Part shown: positions 47,102 through 57,655 of the stretch, piece by piece
Layout: every line of letters starts with the position of its first letter
How positions within the stretch are numbered: the first letter of the stretch is position 1
Assembly (NCBI GenBank): GCA_951230915.1
Contig: OX579639.1
Location: forward strand, 372,001 to 436,000
Origin: Antitrichia curtipendula
Taxonomy: Eukaryota; Streptophyta; Bryopsida; Hypnales; Leucodontaceae
Length of the DNA stretch: 64,000 nucleotides
Direction: 5' to 3'
Made by a program: the position numbers and the translations under genes
The notes under the pieces: model-generated
The model's input: only the letters and a program-made list of their open reading frames with translations
Database searches by the model: none
What the model was told of the DNA's origin: nothing

Positions 47102-48174
47102 AGAGGGTCCTCCAATTCAAGAGCCATGTGATTTATTTCCATACCTGCCAGCAAACCCTATGTTTGAAGCACTACTTAGAGGAAAATCACATTGTATGGA
47201 TTGTTTGACCTTAGTGGAACCATCATCTCGGCGTGGACCCTCCCCTCTTCCTCAAAAGTTGTATCTTTAGCTCGACAACTCAGGGGGTGATTCCTAAGAA
47301 AAGTAGGGAGGTTGCTTTAATGAATTTGAATAGGGCTAATCAGGTGGATCCTTAAATTCGTCTACTTCTGGTTTACGAAGTTCGTCTGGAGCCCTCTAGC
47401 TGCATTCTTGTTCTTCGTAGTCTTCCAAATTCACCTAGATGTCCCCAGATGCATTCACCGTCTTTGCATGCAAGGACAAGTGAGGTTTTTAGTGTACACC
47501 GTGTTTATTTCATTAGTTTGAGAAAATGTAAACTTTTGTCGATTGATTAGCAAGGCTTTGTTGGATGGTGGAGCCTTGACTCCATTATGTTTTTGGTTTA
47601 TGAAGTTTGCCTGGAGCCCTCTAGCTGCGTTCTTGTTCTTTGTAGTCTTCTTAATTCACCTGGATGTCCCCATATGCATTCACCCTCGTCGCATGTAAGG
47701 ACAAGTGAGGTTTTAGTGTACATTGTCTTAATAATTCATTAAAATGTGAAAAATAATGTAAAGTTCTATCAATTGATTGGGTCCATTGGATGATGTTTCA
47801 ATGTGAGATTTCTAATGATGAAGGCTATTGTGCAATTATTTATGAAGTGCTTTGAGGGGAGCTAGATTCTCTTCTAGCGCGTGTCATTTGGAATCCTCTT
47901 GGATGTATAGTGATCACTCTCTAGTGTAAACACTATATTCATTAAAATGAGAGGTTGGGGCCCTCTCAAAATAATATTACCTCTTGAGGTGGTATATTTC
48001 AAATTTTAGTTTTAGCCAATTTAGGTTGATAAATACGAAATTTATTAATTCAAAAGTACAGTTTCCATTAAAATGAGAGTTTTTTAAGTTCAAAAGTGTT
48101 GCATTACATTTCGTTGTTTGTAATAGTTAGCACTGTTCTTATTTATATAAATGTAGATCATGTCATACCATGAT
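47102..48174. other. Non-LTR flank with a ~220-bp tandem duplication
   Basis: A segment starting near 47,376 (GGAGCCCTCTAGCTGC core) recurs near 47,596, and more weakly near 47,846. The copies share GATGTCCCCA-ATGCATTCACC and AAGGACAAGTGAGG words. A short open stretch after the LTR (47,102-47,270) might be a gene fragment but matches nothing I know. The remainder is AT-rich. Confidence 0.5.
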
Positions 48175-48333
48175 CACCAAGTCATGACTTTCCTCGGTTG
48201 GTTGTAAGGGGTTGTTATCTCATTCAGGCGGTCTGGGTTCGATTCTCGTTGAACTTGTATGAGCGCATGACAAACACATGACTTGGTACTGCTAAGTGAG
48301 TTTCACAGGCAGGAAATTTGTAACAACCAACCG
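48175..48333 (+). repeat. tRNA-like module with interleaved inverted repeats, copy 2
   Basis: P1 ACCAAGTCATG lies at 48176-48186 with its inverse at 48277-48287. P2 CGGTTGGTTGT lies at 48195-48205 with its inverse at 48323-48333. All arms are perfect 11-mers. Compared with copy 1, the outer base pair of P2 is C-G instead of T-A, so both arms changed together. GGGTTCGATTCTC (48235-48247) is close to a polymerase III B box. The loop lengths (8, 71 and 35 nt) nearly equal those of copy 1 (7, 74 and 35 nt). It lies about 400 bp past the end of the DUF7869-like remnant. Confidence 0.78.
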
Positions 48334-48730
48334 ACCCCCCTACCCAAAATGTGAAAGTGCTTAACATGTTAACAAAATATAAATAGTGGGTATACCCACT
48401 ATTCTTTTGTTTCAAATCGAAGTAGAATTTCAAAAAACATAAATACAAAATATATAAATAAAAACAAATTGATTGAATAATAGAGAAAACAAAATAATAT
48501 TATTTTCTTTTCATATATGTATACAATATGTAAGTACAACTTCTTAGTAAATAAAGCACATATTACTACAAATAGATATGCAAAAACAAACAAACAATAA
48601 TATAAAATCAATCAACTAAAACGTAATTCATGTACTCTAACATTTAAATACCATTTGTTGTAGGAAACATGACAATGTGCTACAACATTATTAAAAAACG
48701 TGCTTCACATATGCTACATGTCTTTGGATA

Positions 48731-49612
48731 TCAACTGTATGATGCAAGACTTTGGTTGATGACTTCAATTTGAACAGATGGAATCTTGATCATGCAATGG
48801 ACGGTGTCAGTTCTTATGGAAGAACTCCATGCTATCATTATGGCGTTTGTATGCTCCCAAATTGGTGGCTCAGTTTCTTCAACCTTCCAACGCAAACCTC
48901 TATCGCTGTTCCATCCAGTGTAGTTGTCTTGAACATCCCGATTTCTTGATGTTGGACGGAAATATTGAATGAGAATGCAATTCGGTTTTTCAGGGTTACA
49001 GTTCGGATCAGACAATGCCCTTGCAATCCAAACTGGCCGACTGTCACCGTCTGCGGGTCGAACTGCAACAAAGTACCCATTGTAGAGATCGCGTCCCACC
49101 CTAAAAGATGGTACTGGGCGACCAGACAATGGCCCAACATAGGCGTCATCCTCTGCAAACTCTTCACGGTCCTCGCCGTCATCCCCTAATTGATCCACTC
49201 GTGTCGCTCGAACACGTGTTGTTGGCCAAAAACCATCTCGCAAAACTGTAGTGCTCGACATCGGTTCTTGCATTGCTACCCTTACATCGCGCCAATAGTG
49301 AACCAAATGTTCGTAGCGTCTTCGGTATTCTCCAGTAACATCTGCATTGCACAAATTCTCCCAATACTTCTCAAATCCAGATATACCTTTCATTATGTCC
49401 TCCACACCTTTCATTGCCTTCAGTTCCACTGGTAATGGTACTCCACGGGGCCACAAACTTTGTCCTTCCGCATCTTCTTTCCACAACTTAATGGGTCTAC
49501 CATTTTCCCCTTGCTAGTCCACATCAGTGCACAACAATTTGTACTTCATCACAGGAATTCCATTAGATTCTAGGTAAAACTTCACTTGTTGTAGCCTCGT
49601 GTGACCAAAAGG
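48731..49612 (-). pseudogene. DUF7869-like protein, C-terminal fragment (copy 2)
   Basis: Homology to copy 1 begins at a GHT motif near 49612, the end of the presumed catalytic region, and runs to TGA at 48733-48731. Everything upstream is missing, so the copy is 5'-truncated. One TAG (about 49513-49515), followed by CAA GGG, interrupts the frame, after which about 250 codons are open. The tail contains FEKYWENLCNADVTGEYRRR, an EEFAEDDAYVGP acidic stretch, and PVWIARALSDPN...ILIQYFRPTS, which resembles a reader-type module found in tails of transposon proteins (inference). It matches copy 1 across its whole length, including the last residues (Q-I-x-V-I-N-x-S-L-x-S-Y). Confidence 0.75.
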
Positions 49613-49983
49613 CCTTATTCGTTAATTTGAGACAAGTGGAAGTCTCATTTTAATTCTGTACTATATTTAGATTAGAAAAGAGTTCATTAAATTGAGATTT
49701 TTCAAGAAATTGAGACTTGGAAGACTCAAAATATATGTCTAATTATGGTGCAATGGCCTAAAAAAGCAAAAAGAACTTACAATCAACATTTTTACATTTT
49801 ATTTTTTTGAACTGTACAATTAAAATAAACCACTTAGAGGGCATCATGTGAAACATTTCTTTAAAATGAGACTTGAACATGTTAACTGAAGACTAATCTT
49901 TAGAATGTTGATGTCCACACTTTCACGTGGAAAAGATGTAAACCAAAGAAATTTCAAAATGACTATATTAATTGAAAAATTTC
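49613..49983. other. AT-rich spacer
   Basis: Homology to the DUF7869-like element stops at 49612. I see nothing specific until the GC-rich sequence that begins at 49984 with CAGGGTTGTC, a possible hAT-type terminus. Confidence 0.45.
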
Positions 49984-50031
49984 AGGGTTGTCTATCCGGA
50001 CGTGACGTGGGCTTTTCATGTCCGGATGTCA

Positions 50032-50064
50032 TGACGCGTCTGTCCTGACGCGTCTTGACGCGTC
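50032..50064. repeat. Three TGACGCGTC motifs
   Basis: TGACGCGTC occurs at 50032-50040, 50046-50054 and 50056-50064, each containing the palindrome ACGCGT. A hairpin with arms ATCCGGAC/GTCCGGAT lies just before it (about 49,994-50,027). It stands at the outer edge of the GACGG array and may be part of a transposon end. Confidence 0.6.
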
Positions 50065-50124
50065 ACAGCCCGTCGCCGATATTGACGGGACCATCCAGAG
50101 CGCGGATGAAGTCTGTCCATTCTG

Positions 50125-50480
50125 CGACGGCGTCGGGCCGTCTCCTGGACGGTGACTCCGTCGCCAAATGGACATCTGTCTCTTGGACGGAGAGCCCGTC
50201 TGTGGACAAAGAGGCCGTCCCCTGGACGGTAAGCCGTCCGCTGGACGGAGAGTGGGTCGCTGGACGGTAAGCCGTCCTCTGGACGGAGAGTCCGTCGGTG
50301 GACGGTAAGCCGTCCGTTGGACGGAGAGTCCATCGCTGGACGGTAAGCCGTCCTCTGGACGGAGAGTCCGTCGCTGGACGGCAAGCCGTCCGCTCGACGG
50401 AGAGTCCGTCGCTGGACGGTAAGCCGTCCTCTGGACGGCCTCTCCGTCCTCTGGACGGGAAACCGTCCCGTCCCCTGGAT
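50125..50480. repeat. GACGG palindrome array 1 (upstream of hAT gene)
   Basis: A 38-bp period is built from two 19-bp halves, each a small palindrome: GGACGGTAAGCCGTCC and GACGGAGAGTCCGTC. About six periods are recognisable, with looser GACGG words on both sides up to about 50,530. Related arrays precede the genes at 56.9 kb (minus strand) and 60.9 kb. Confidence 0.9.
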
Positions 50481-50577
50481 CGGAATATTACAGGACGGGA
50501 CAGTCGCCCCTTGGACGGTTTCGTTGGCAAGGCTGCGGGTTTAGGGTCCACCCTATCAGCTGTCACTCCGTCTAGCT

Positions 50578-50602
50578 GGGTTTAGGGTTTAGGGTTTTAG
50601 GG
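50578..50602 (+). repeat. Short telomere-type TTTAGGG tract
   Basis: About three and a half TTTAGGG units, one with an extra T, lie about 240 bp before the hAT start codon. Such telo-box tracts occur in plant promoters; a regulatory role here is only possible. Confidence 0.7.
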
Positions 50603-50615
50603 AGGGCTTCAAGGT

Positions 50616-50623
50616 GTATATTA
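50616..50623 (+). promoter_or_regulatory. TATA-like box of the hAT gene
   Basis: TATATTAA lies 224 bp before the ATG at 50840. Position and spacing match the TATA boxes of the two neighbouring array-associated genes. Confidence 0.45.
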
Positions 50624-50839
50624 AGGACTTCTGCCTATTCAAGATTATTTTCCCTTGCTGATTTTGCCTTTCATGACTTGGTTGGAGTACAACCATTGCG
50701 GTAGAGCGAAGTCCAAGAAGAGTGTGTTGTGGTGGCACTTGTTGTGAGAGCAACAAGTGTTGTTTCCACATCACATTTCAAACAGAATACTAATCTTTTT
50801 TTTGGTGCAAGGGCAGGTAAAGGAGGACAGATAAGAGCA

Positions 50840-53800
50840 ATGGGTGGAGCAAGATCACAGTGGGAACCTTGGTACACACTACGGCTAGATGGAAAAGTTG
50901 TTTGCAACTTTTGCGAAGCTTTGCTAAGCTATCGAAAGGATCGGTTGCTTTTCCATTTGGGATATAGACGAAATGACACCCTTCTTGGAGTGAGAGCGTG
51001 CACTAAAGTCAATGCAGCCGTGAAGGTAATGTTTTTTAATTGTGGAGGACATATACCTACGGACACTTCGCATGGAACTAGACGCGACGTGGAAGTGACA
51101 TCACCATCAACGATACTACCAAGTGTAGTACGTGGTGAGCAACAACATGATGCTTCAATCTCGGCAAACGATGGAGGAGAAAACACTGGGGGGCAAAGCT
51201 CTCAAGTACGATCATCGGAGGCGCCCAACCCTAGTTTGACCCACAGTCGATCGATGAGGCAACTGTCTCTACAAGAAGGACTGAACGCATCAAATAAGCA
51301 AGTACTTGACAAGAAGTGGGCTAAGTTTTTCTACGAAGCCAATATACCATTCAATGTAGTGAGGCATCCTGCTTTTCTGGATGCAGTGAAATCAATATCG
51401 GAATCAAGAGTTGGCTACAAACCTCCAGCGTACCATGCACTTCGTACAAAGCTCATAAAATCTACAAAAGACGAAGTGGCAGCAATTGTAGCAGAGAAGA
51501 CGAGGGCACCAATCCACAAATATGGCGTTACAATATGCTCTGATGGATGGGACAACGTTACACATCGACCATTGATGAATGTCATGTTGGCATGTACAAG
51601 TGGAGAGGTTTTTCTTGGATCGATAGACACAACAGGCGAATGCAAAGATGCTACTTACGTGGCTAATTGCATGGGTGATTACATTGACGAGGTAGGGGCA
51701 CAGAACATGGTATAAGTTTGTACAGACAATGCAGCAAATATGTTGGCCGCTGGCGCTCTGTTACTTCGTAGATTTCCACACATATATTTTCAAGGGTGTT
51801 CAGCACATGCACTTGACCTTCTACTTGAAGATTGGGGAAAACAAGATTGGATTACAAGTATGGTCAAGAAAGCCAAGTCAATTGTGAAATACATTCGAAC
51901 GCATCACATGCCACTTGCAATCTTTCGACGACATTTCCTAATCACGTTTTAAAAAATCCCGTTCAAACACGCTTTGCTACCATGTTCCTCATGATCAAAC
52001 GTTTGGTGGAGGTGAGGGAAGCGATTGAATCGACAGTCCACGATCCGCAGTGGAATGAGTACACGCGGAGATTGGCATCCAATCAAAAGCAAAGAAAAGC
52101 TAACGATGTGCGACGATATGTGCGGACGGATGAATTTTGGAGGAAATGTTTGAATTTTGTGCACATAGTGGAGCCCGTGTTGATTGCTCTTCGAGAGTTT
52201 GATGGCAAGCACCCGTGCTTGGACAAGGCATGGCTTGTAATGAAAAAGGTGGAAAAGCATGTTTTATCTTTGGAGGATCCACCATTTTCATTAGAGCGGA
52301 GATATGCAATTTCCGCCACCGATGATTTCTACAAGCGCTGGGACATACTCAAGACAGATTTGCATTACGCTGGGGCTCTATTGAATCCCTTTTTACTTGA
52401 CGAAGTCATGCTAATGGATGATAATGAGGCAAGAGAAGCCATACTGAGAGTTTTGCGCAAATTGGCTGTTGAAGATCAAGCATTTGCTTCAGCTTTGTCT
52501 GAGTACCAAGCATTTAGAGATCGGCGAGGCATTTTCGGTGGACTTCCTGATGTAAACGCCTTGAATTTGCAACCTCACAAATGGTGGGACCTTCTCGGAG
52601 CCGGTGCTCGTACACTTGCACCGATTGCCAGAAAGATCCTCGCGTAAGTGTGTTCTGCATCATCCTGTGAACGCAATTGGAGCATGTATTCGTTTGTCCA
52701 CAACAAATCACGCAATAGATTGACATTAGAGCGTGCTGAGGAATTGGTTTACATTTATACCAATTCCAAGACTCTTAGAGAAAGGGCTGCAGCAAATCTG
52801 ACAAGGTGGTATACTGAAAACATGATGTCAGAGGATTCCATGACAGATGAATCTGATGGTCTAGACCGTGGTTCAGTTCTCTCTGATCCCAATGATGACA
52901 ATTCAGATGATAGTTCCAATGACGACGATGAGCCACCGTTTGATAGATTTCGTGGGGCGGGAGGAGTGCGTTCTCTAATTGATGCATCCGTATTTGACTT
53001 TGAAGAGGGTAATAACAACGACAATGACTATGAGGGACATCAAGGAAGTCCACCACGAATGCCACAAACGTGGAATGCTGGGCCAAGTGGGGGCAATACA
53101 AACGTGGACGTTGTGGCACCGAGACCACTAAGTCCAAACCCTATGGATGTACAAGTTGATGCCACAATAGAAAGAGATGGTGTTGATGTTCAAAGAGGAC
53201 GTGAAGAAGACATAGTAGTACCACCGTCATTGCCCATGAGGACTACCTGCAGTGAAGGGCCCCTCAAGGTGGAGAAGCACATATGGCCCCTCCAAATCGA
53301 GTCTCGGTTGCACAAAGGCAAATGCCAATATTGGAAAATCTACAAATCCAAAGTTCATCAAGGCCGTCTAGTTCCGACGTCCGTCCACACGAACCAACTT
53401 CGTCGATAGGTACACGATTGGCTGGTATGGTGTCATAGCGTGTGACTAGAAATACGACTTCATTGCGGCCACCTGTACATGCCAATAATCGAGGGAAGCA
53501 TCCACGACCACAAGGTACTACTAGTGAACGTGTAAGTAGTAGAACGCGTAGAAGGCTGAGGAGGGAAGAAGCGGCTTCCCAACCATTTTCAAGAGAAGTT
53601 CAAACAGGAGGACCCAATACAGAGGGCATTATGGACGCAATGGGCCAACGACCTCTTCGGACGTTGTCTTCTATAGCTCGACCACAACGAAACCGCAATT
53701 CTGAGGCCTCCAGCGAAAGTGGTAGTGCAACATCCAATGATGATGGTGAATCCATCGGTGGTACTATAGGTGAAGATGGTAAGGTTCCAGGAGAGTGATT

Positions 53801-53916
53801 ACAGGGGGCCGGTGCCTCGACAAGGTCCACTCGAAGAAATGGGTGGTAGTGAACCAATAGTACAAGAAGCAAATGCAAATACTTCTATGCGCATTCTTAG
53901 GCATGGAAGACGTTGA
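50840..53916 (+). pseudogene. hAT-superfamily transposase (BED finger, DUF659, hATC)
   Basis: From ATG 50840 a BED-type zinc finger is visible (WYTLRLDG, CNFC, FHLG, C). A YKPPAYHALRTKLI segment of the DUF659 type follows, then the acidic residues in CSDGWDN and VCTDNAAN. The C-terminal dimerisation domain reads PHKWWDLLGAG...SASSCERNWS. The order and motifs are those of plant hAT transposases. Lesions: TAA at 51713-51715 inside VCTDNAAN's upstream neighbour codon, a one-base frame change near 51,930, TAA at 52645-52647, a frame change near 53,270 and TAG at 53436-53438. The acidic, low-complexity tail ends at either TGA 53796 or, after another shift, TGA 53914. The three in-frame stops sit where Gln would be expected. 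Termini and 8-bp duplications could not be matched; CAGGGTTG at 49984 is a candidate left end. Confidence 0.88.
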
Positions 53917-54050
53917 ATGTTTTTGAAAAGACAATAGGGTCTTCATGTTTTCAAATGCAATGGTTTTAGCGGCTCAATACCTTGCATATTGAAATCAGCA
54001 TTAATATGAAATATGACTTTTGTTCCTTTCATTCTCATAGAATTGTTTAT

Positions 54051-54897
54051 CCCTAAAGTCCCGAAGTCATTACACAAAAAAAAAAAAAACTGTCTTTTCT
54101 CTTGCATTTGCCTCAACATACGGAAAAAATGTTTTTTACAACATCTAACCGTAAGATCTTATACTTCACATGTTTTTTATCACGTAGTAAAAATTTCATG
54201 AAGTTTGACCGAATAGATTGAAAGATATTAGCATTCAAACTTGGAAAAACTAGTTTTTTGAATGCTAGCTTTGCAATTTCAGATTAACTTTCACTGAGTG
54301 TGATTTATGGAAAATTGGGCCTTCGGGGCACTATTGTTTTTGAATTATTTTTGGGAATATTCAAGAATCGAGGTCAAAATTTGAAAGAATTATTGCAATT
54401 GGAAACTATGTTTGCAATCCAAATAACACAGTGTGGTGTTTTTTTCATGTATGTTTTCTTTTTTTCAAATTTCATTAAAATTAAAATTATAAAACTATAA
54501 TTTGTGTTCATTCATTCATTTATGGCCCCAGTTTCAGATTATTCTCATACATATTATAATTGATAAAATCTGATTTCCACGTTTAGCTTTATAAAATCAC
54601 AATAAAATCAATTTTCCATTGAATTTTCTGGAAAAAAAAAGCATAAATAGAAAATGAATTCTTACGTATGTTGAAAAATATTAAAATATTATGCTGATTT
54701 TCAATAAAAATATAAATTTGGTTTGATAGTCAAATTTGACTTCAAGCTTTTCTTTGTAGTTGTTTACTAGTTTTGGGCATGAAAAATTAAATAAACAATT
54801 GAAAATTTTTCTGACTAGAAATCTCTATTGATATTTGTACCTCTTGTAAAAAACTAAAAATTTAGAATCTCTTGAATTGTTTTTTCTATTTTTAGGG
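54051..54897. mobile_element. TTAA-type MITE, second family member
   Basis: The left end CCCTAAAGTCCC (preceded by TTAT) and right end TTTTTAGGG (followed by TTTA) suggest a decayed TTAA-flanked element of about 850 bp. Its left 250 bp match the split MITE at 25797 and the copy at 63721 in the order CCCTAAAG, AAGATCTT, TTTGACCG, GATATTAGCATT. Confidence 0.65.
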
Positions 54898-55241
54898 TTT
54901 TATGGCATGAAGTGCAACAAAAATGTTGACAATTACAATTTAGCACAAAACTAATTGAAATTTCTTGTAGTGATATACAATTCAAAGTTTTTAGTACTAA
55001 AGATATAAGATGTGTGTTTACACGCAATTTAAATGATAAAGTTAGGGAAGACAAGAAATTTTTTACAACTCAATGTTTAGGTAAAATACGTTTATAACTT
55101 TATATAAACCAAAATGAGTACAAAATGCATTGAAGCCACAAAGTGTGCTACATTGCTATGGATGTCCTCAAGCCCATACTATAATAACCGCATGTACTAA
55201 GTAAACACTAATTTTGCAACTACATGGTAATACACTATTAT
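54898..55241. other. AT-rich 3' flank of the kinase-like gene
   Basis: It contains an orphan CACTA-type right end (TTTCTTGTAGTG, ending near 54,972) without a clear partner. The 3' untranslated region of the minus-strand gene should lie here. Confidence 0.4.
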
Positions 55242-56903
55242 CTAATCTTCATTGCGCGCTTGCTCTTTTTGAAGGTCTTGTTCTTTGCGGGCCTCGCGGT
55301 AGCAATCCATGGGTGGTGTCCAAAACGTTGGAGCACCACTTAGACGTTGCACGACTCCAGTCACTGAGCGTCGTTGTAGTGGCTCCGCCTTGCACAATTC
55401 ACCCAACATGGTTTGAAACGTACCAAATGCCGTAAGGTCCGGAATCATATCTACATTTCCGCGATCTTTTTTCCATACCTTCATAGCCAATTTCCCTATG
55501 GAGTATCCGTCCGTGTGTATACTAACACACGGTGGCTTAACCCTGCGAGTAGGAGATGATGAAGTTCCTGTCTCTCCAATCAAGTGCATCAACTCAGGAG
55601 CCACCCACCAACGTTGCGCTCGGGTTGCCTGAAACTTCCTTGGACAATTGAATTGGTAAAGAGAAGGGGTTTCTTCGTTGATGCGGCTACCCATTCCCCA
55701 ATCACATAGACCAATCCACACGGTTCTTCCATCATCATTCAGAAAATGAAGCATAATGTTCTCCGGTGTGATGTCGTTGTGCAATACAGAGCACTGTTGC
55801 ACTGCATCCACAATGCAAATCATCACCCACGCAAGTTCAGTGCGCTTGCGTCTATATGCCATGAGTCGTTTGGCTTCTTGCATTGATTGTGGAGTTGCAT
55901 GGTAAGCCAACTCCCCAATTTCATCTGGATCTCGGTTCTTCTCATCAAAGGTAAACATGGCGCTGAGAGTACCGCCATTCCACCATTGCGAATAACACTC
56001 CATGGTCATGTCATTTATAGCAAAGAATTTGATGACCCCTGGATGCTCGCACGGACATACCAATGCCTCGATGGACAACTTCTCCCTAGACTTCTTCAAT
56101 TCATCCACGCGCAAGGCTGACTTCCCAGCTAATTCCATATTCTCGGGAATATGTTTTGAATTTTGAACACATACTTTGCACACACTCCCATGCCCCCCTT
56201 GTTTGCTATGACCAGACAAAGGAACCACCACCACTCCTCTTTCAAGGAAAACCACTCCTCCTGCAGCTTGTTGACCAAAAGCCAAGTTCCGACTTCGTTG
56301 AAACCACGGAGCGGAACGGATGTTGCTTGAAGACAATCCACGCACTGCATCATGCCACCAATACACCTTCTTGTGCAACAAACTCAATGCTTGTTATCTG
56401 GGCACTACACTCTTCTCAAAGCCTTTTATTTTTTCCGCAACTTGGGCAAGGTTGAAGATACACGTTTGCACTTGTGACTCCAACCAATGATCGAAGCATT
56501 CTTTCGTACAGTCTTCATGCCACTCATCCGCGCCCATTGTTGTCCAGAACATGTGGTGGAACTTTTGTTTAATTTTATCCACTCCCTGTAATCTGCATGA
56601 GACGTATGTTGAGTTCAACTGCAAAATCGAATACTGATCAAAAAATTCCAATGCCACTTCATGCAGTTTTCGCGTTGCACCCTTGCTTGGCCACTTCTCT
56701 GGATTTGTAGCCTTGTGCCTCCTTTGTTGTTTTTTCTTCCCCTTCGAAGACTCTCCGCCCCCCACAGCAGCTACAGACCCTTCTGCAGCTATGGCCTCTG
56801 AAACGGGCTCTGGTGATTCCGCATCCGGGTCCATAACCGGTGCATCTCCAACACCTGTCCACCAATCATCAACCTTTCTCTTCGAGAAATCGCGACCAGC
56901 CAT
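55242..56903 (-). pseudogene. Protein kinase-like protein with HND and DWG motifs; one in-frame stop
   Basis: 553 codons from ATG 56903 to TAG 55242-55244, interrupted only by TAA at 56396-56394 (codon 170), which is followed by CAA. The first ~85 residues are low-complexity, with a Lys-rich KGKKKQQRRHK patch. Residues ~90-230 form an unrecognised domain rich in Trp, His and Cys. The kinase domain covers about 232-490: glycine loop GGHGSV (~235-240), a K in AGKSAL, E in SIEALV, catalytic loop HNDITPEN (~375-382, HND replacing HRD), DWG replacing DFG (~401-403), and APE (~435-437). The residues needed for catalysis (Lys, Asp, Asn, Asp) are present. I recall similar HND/DWG kinases from bryophyte-grade genomes, but not a named family. 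A TATA box lies 200 bp upstream and a GACGG array 430 bp upstream. It may be a TE-borne or host multicopy gene. Confidence 0.72.
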
Positions 56904-57103
56904 CGTGACAGTAACAAGTAACAAATAATCAAAATCAAAGGAATTAGGAATTCGGCTTCCACAAAGTGAAAAACCGCCCCCCTTATTCCTCAAAACAGCC
57001 TCTACCTAGCACCCGCGCTCGCAAGCAAGGACTGCAACCAATCCAAGACAAGAGAGCACCGTCAGAGCAAGAGAGACTGCGGCGAAAGTACCCTAAAAAC
57101 AGT

Positions 57104-57111
57104 CTTATATA
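57104..57111 (-). promoter_or_regulatory. TATA box of the kinase-like gene
   Basis: On the minus strand TATATAAG lies 200 bp before the ATG at 56903. It is a close match to the plant TATA consensus. Confidence 0.6.
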
Positions 57112-57335
57112 CCCATTTCACGTGGCCGGGGTGAACTGACCCCCTCGCTCGGCCCTCCGGGCCGACCCTGTTTTCCACACCATTCCTTTTTTGCAAATTC
57201 TGAATTCATAAAGACCCCTAATTAGTTCAATCACATCAAATAATAACCCTGGATCGGCCGAAAATAGAGGGTTTTTTTTTACATGCACCCCTGATAAGGC
57301 CAAGCGAGGGGGTCAATCCACCCCAATCATTCACG

Positions 57336-57655
57336 TCGACGGACAGGCCGTCGAGAGGACGGACAGAGCGTCCAGGGCCGTCCAAGGCGTCCAGAGGACG
57401 GGAAGGCCGTCCAGAGGAACAAGCCGTCTAGGGGCCAAGCCGTCCAGCCCGCAGACTGGCCGTCGAGAGGACGGGAAGGCCGTCCAGGGGGGGAGACCGT
57501 CCAGCCCGCGGACTGCTTGGCCTGAGGACGGGAAGGCCGTCTAGCCCGTGGACTGGCCGTCTAGCCCGCGAACTGGCCGTTGAGAGGACGGGAAGACTTT
57601 CGAGAGACGGGAAGGCCGTCGAGAGGGCGAGAAGGTCGTCGAGCGGGCCATTCAA
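57336..57655. repeat. GACGG palindrome array 2 (upstream of kinase-like gene)
   Basis: Units of 19-20 bp contain GGACGGGAAGGCCGTC, joined by AGAG or CAG linkers. It is less regular than array 1. The outer edge (57,655) changes abruptly to unique sequence. The inner edge is about 430 bp upstream of the start codon. Confidence 0.85.

Noticed and set aside
50125..50480. GACGG arrays as a CRISPR array
   Set aside because: Units are contiguous with no unique spacers, and the genome is eukaryotic.
36613..56903. A nuclear code in which TAA/TAG encode Gln, suggested by many TAA/TAG at Gln-like positions
   Set aside because: The intact ACP gene ends at TAA exactly where ACP proteins end, and the RING-like ORF ends at TAG. 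In the DUF7869-like pair, two TAG codons align with Trp (TGG), not Gln, which a Gln code does not explain but C-to-T mutation on both strands does.
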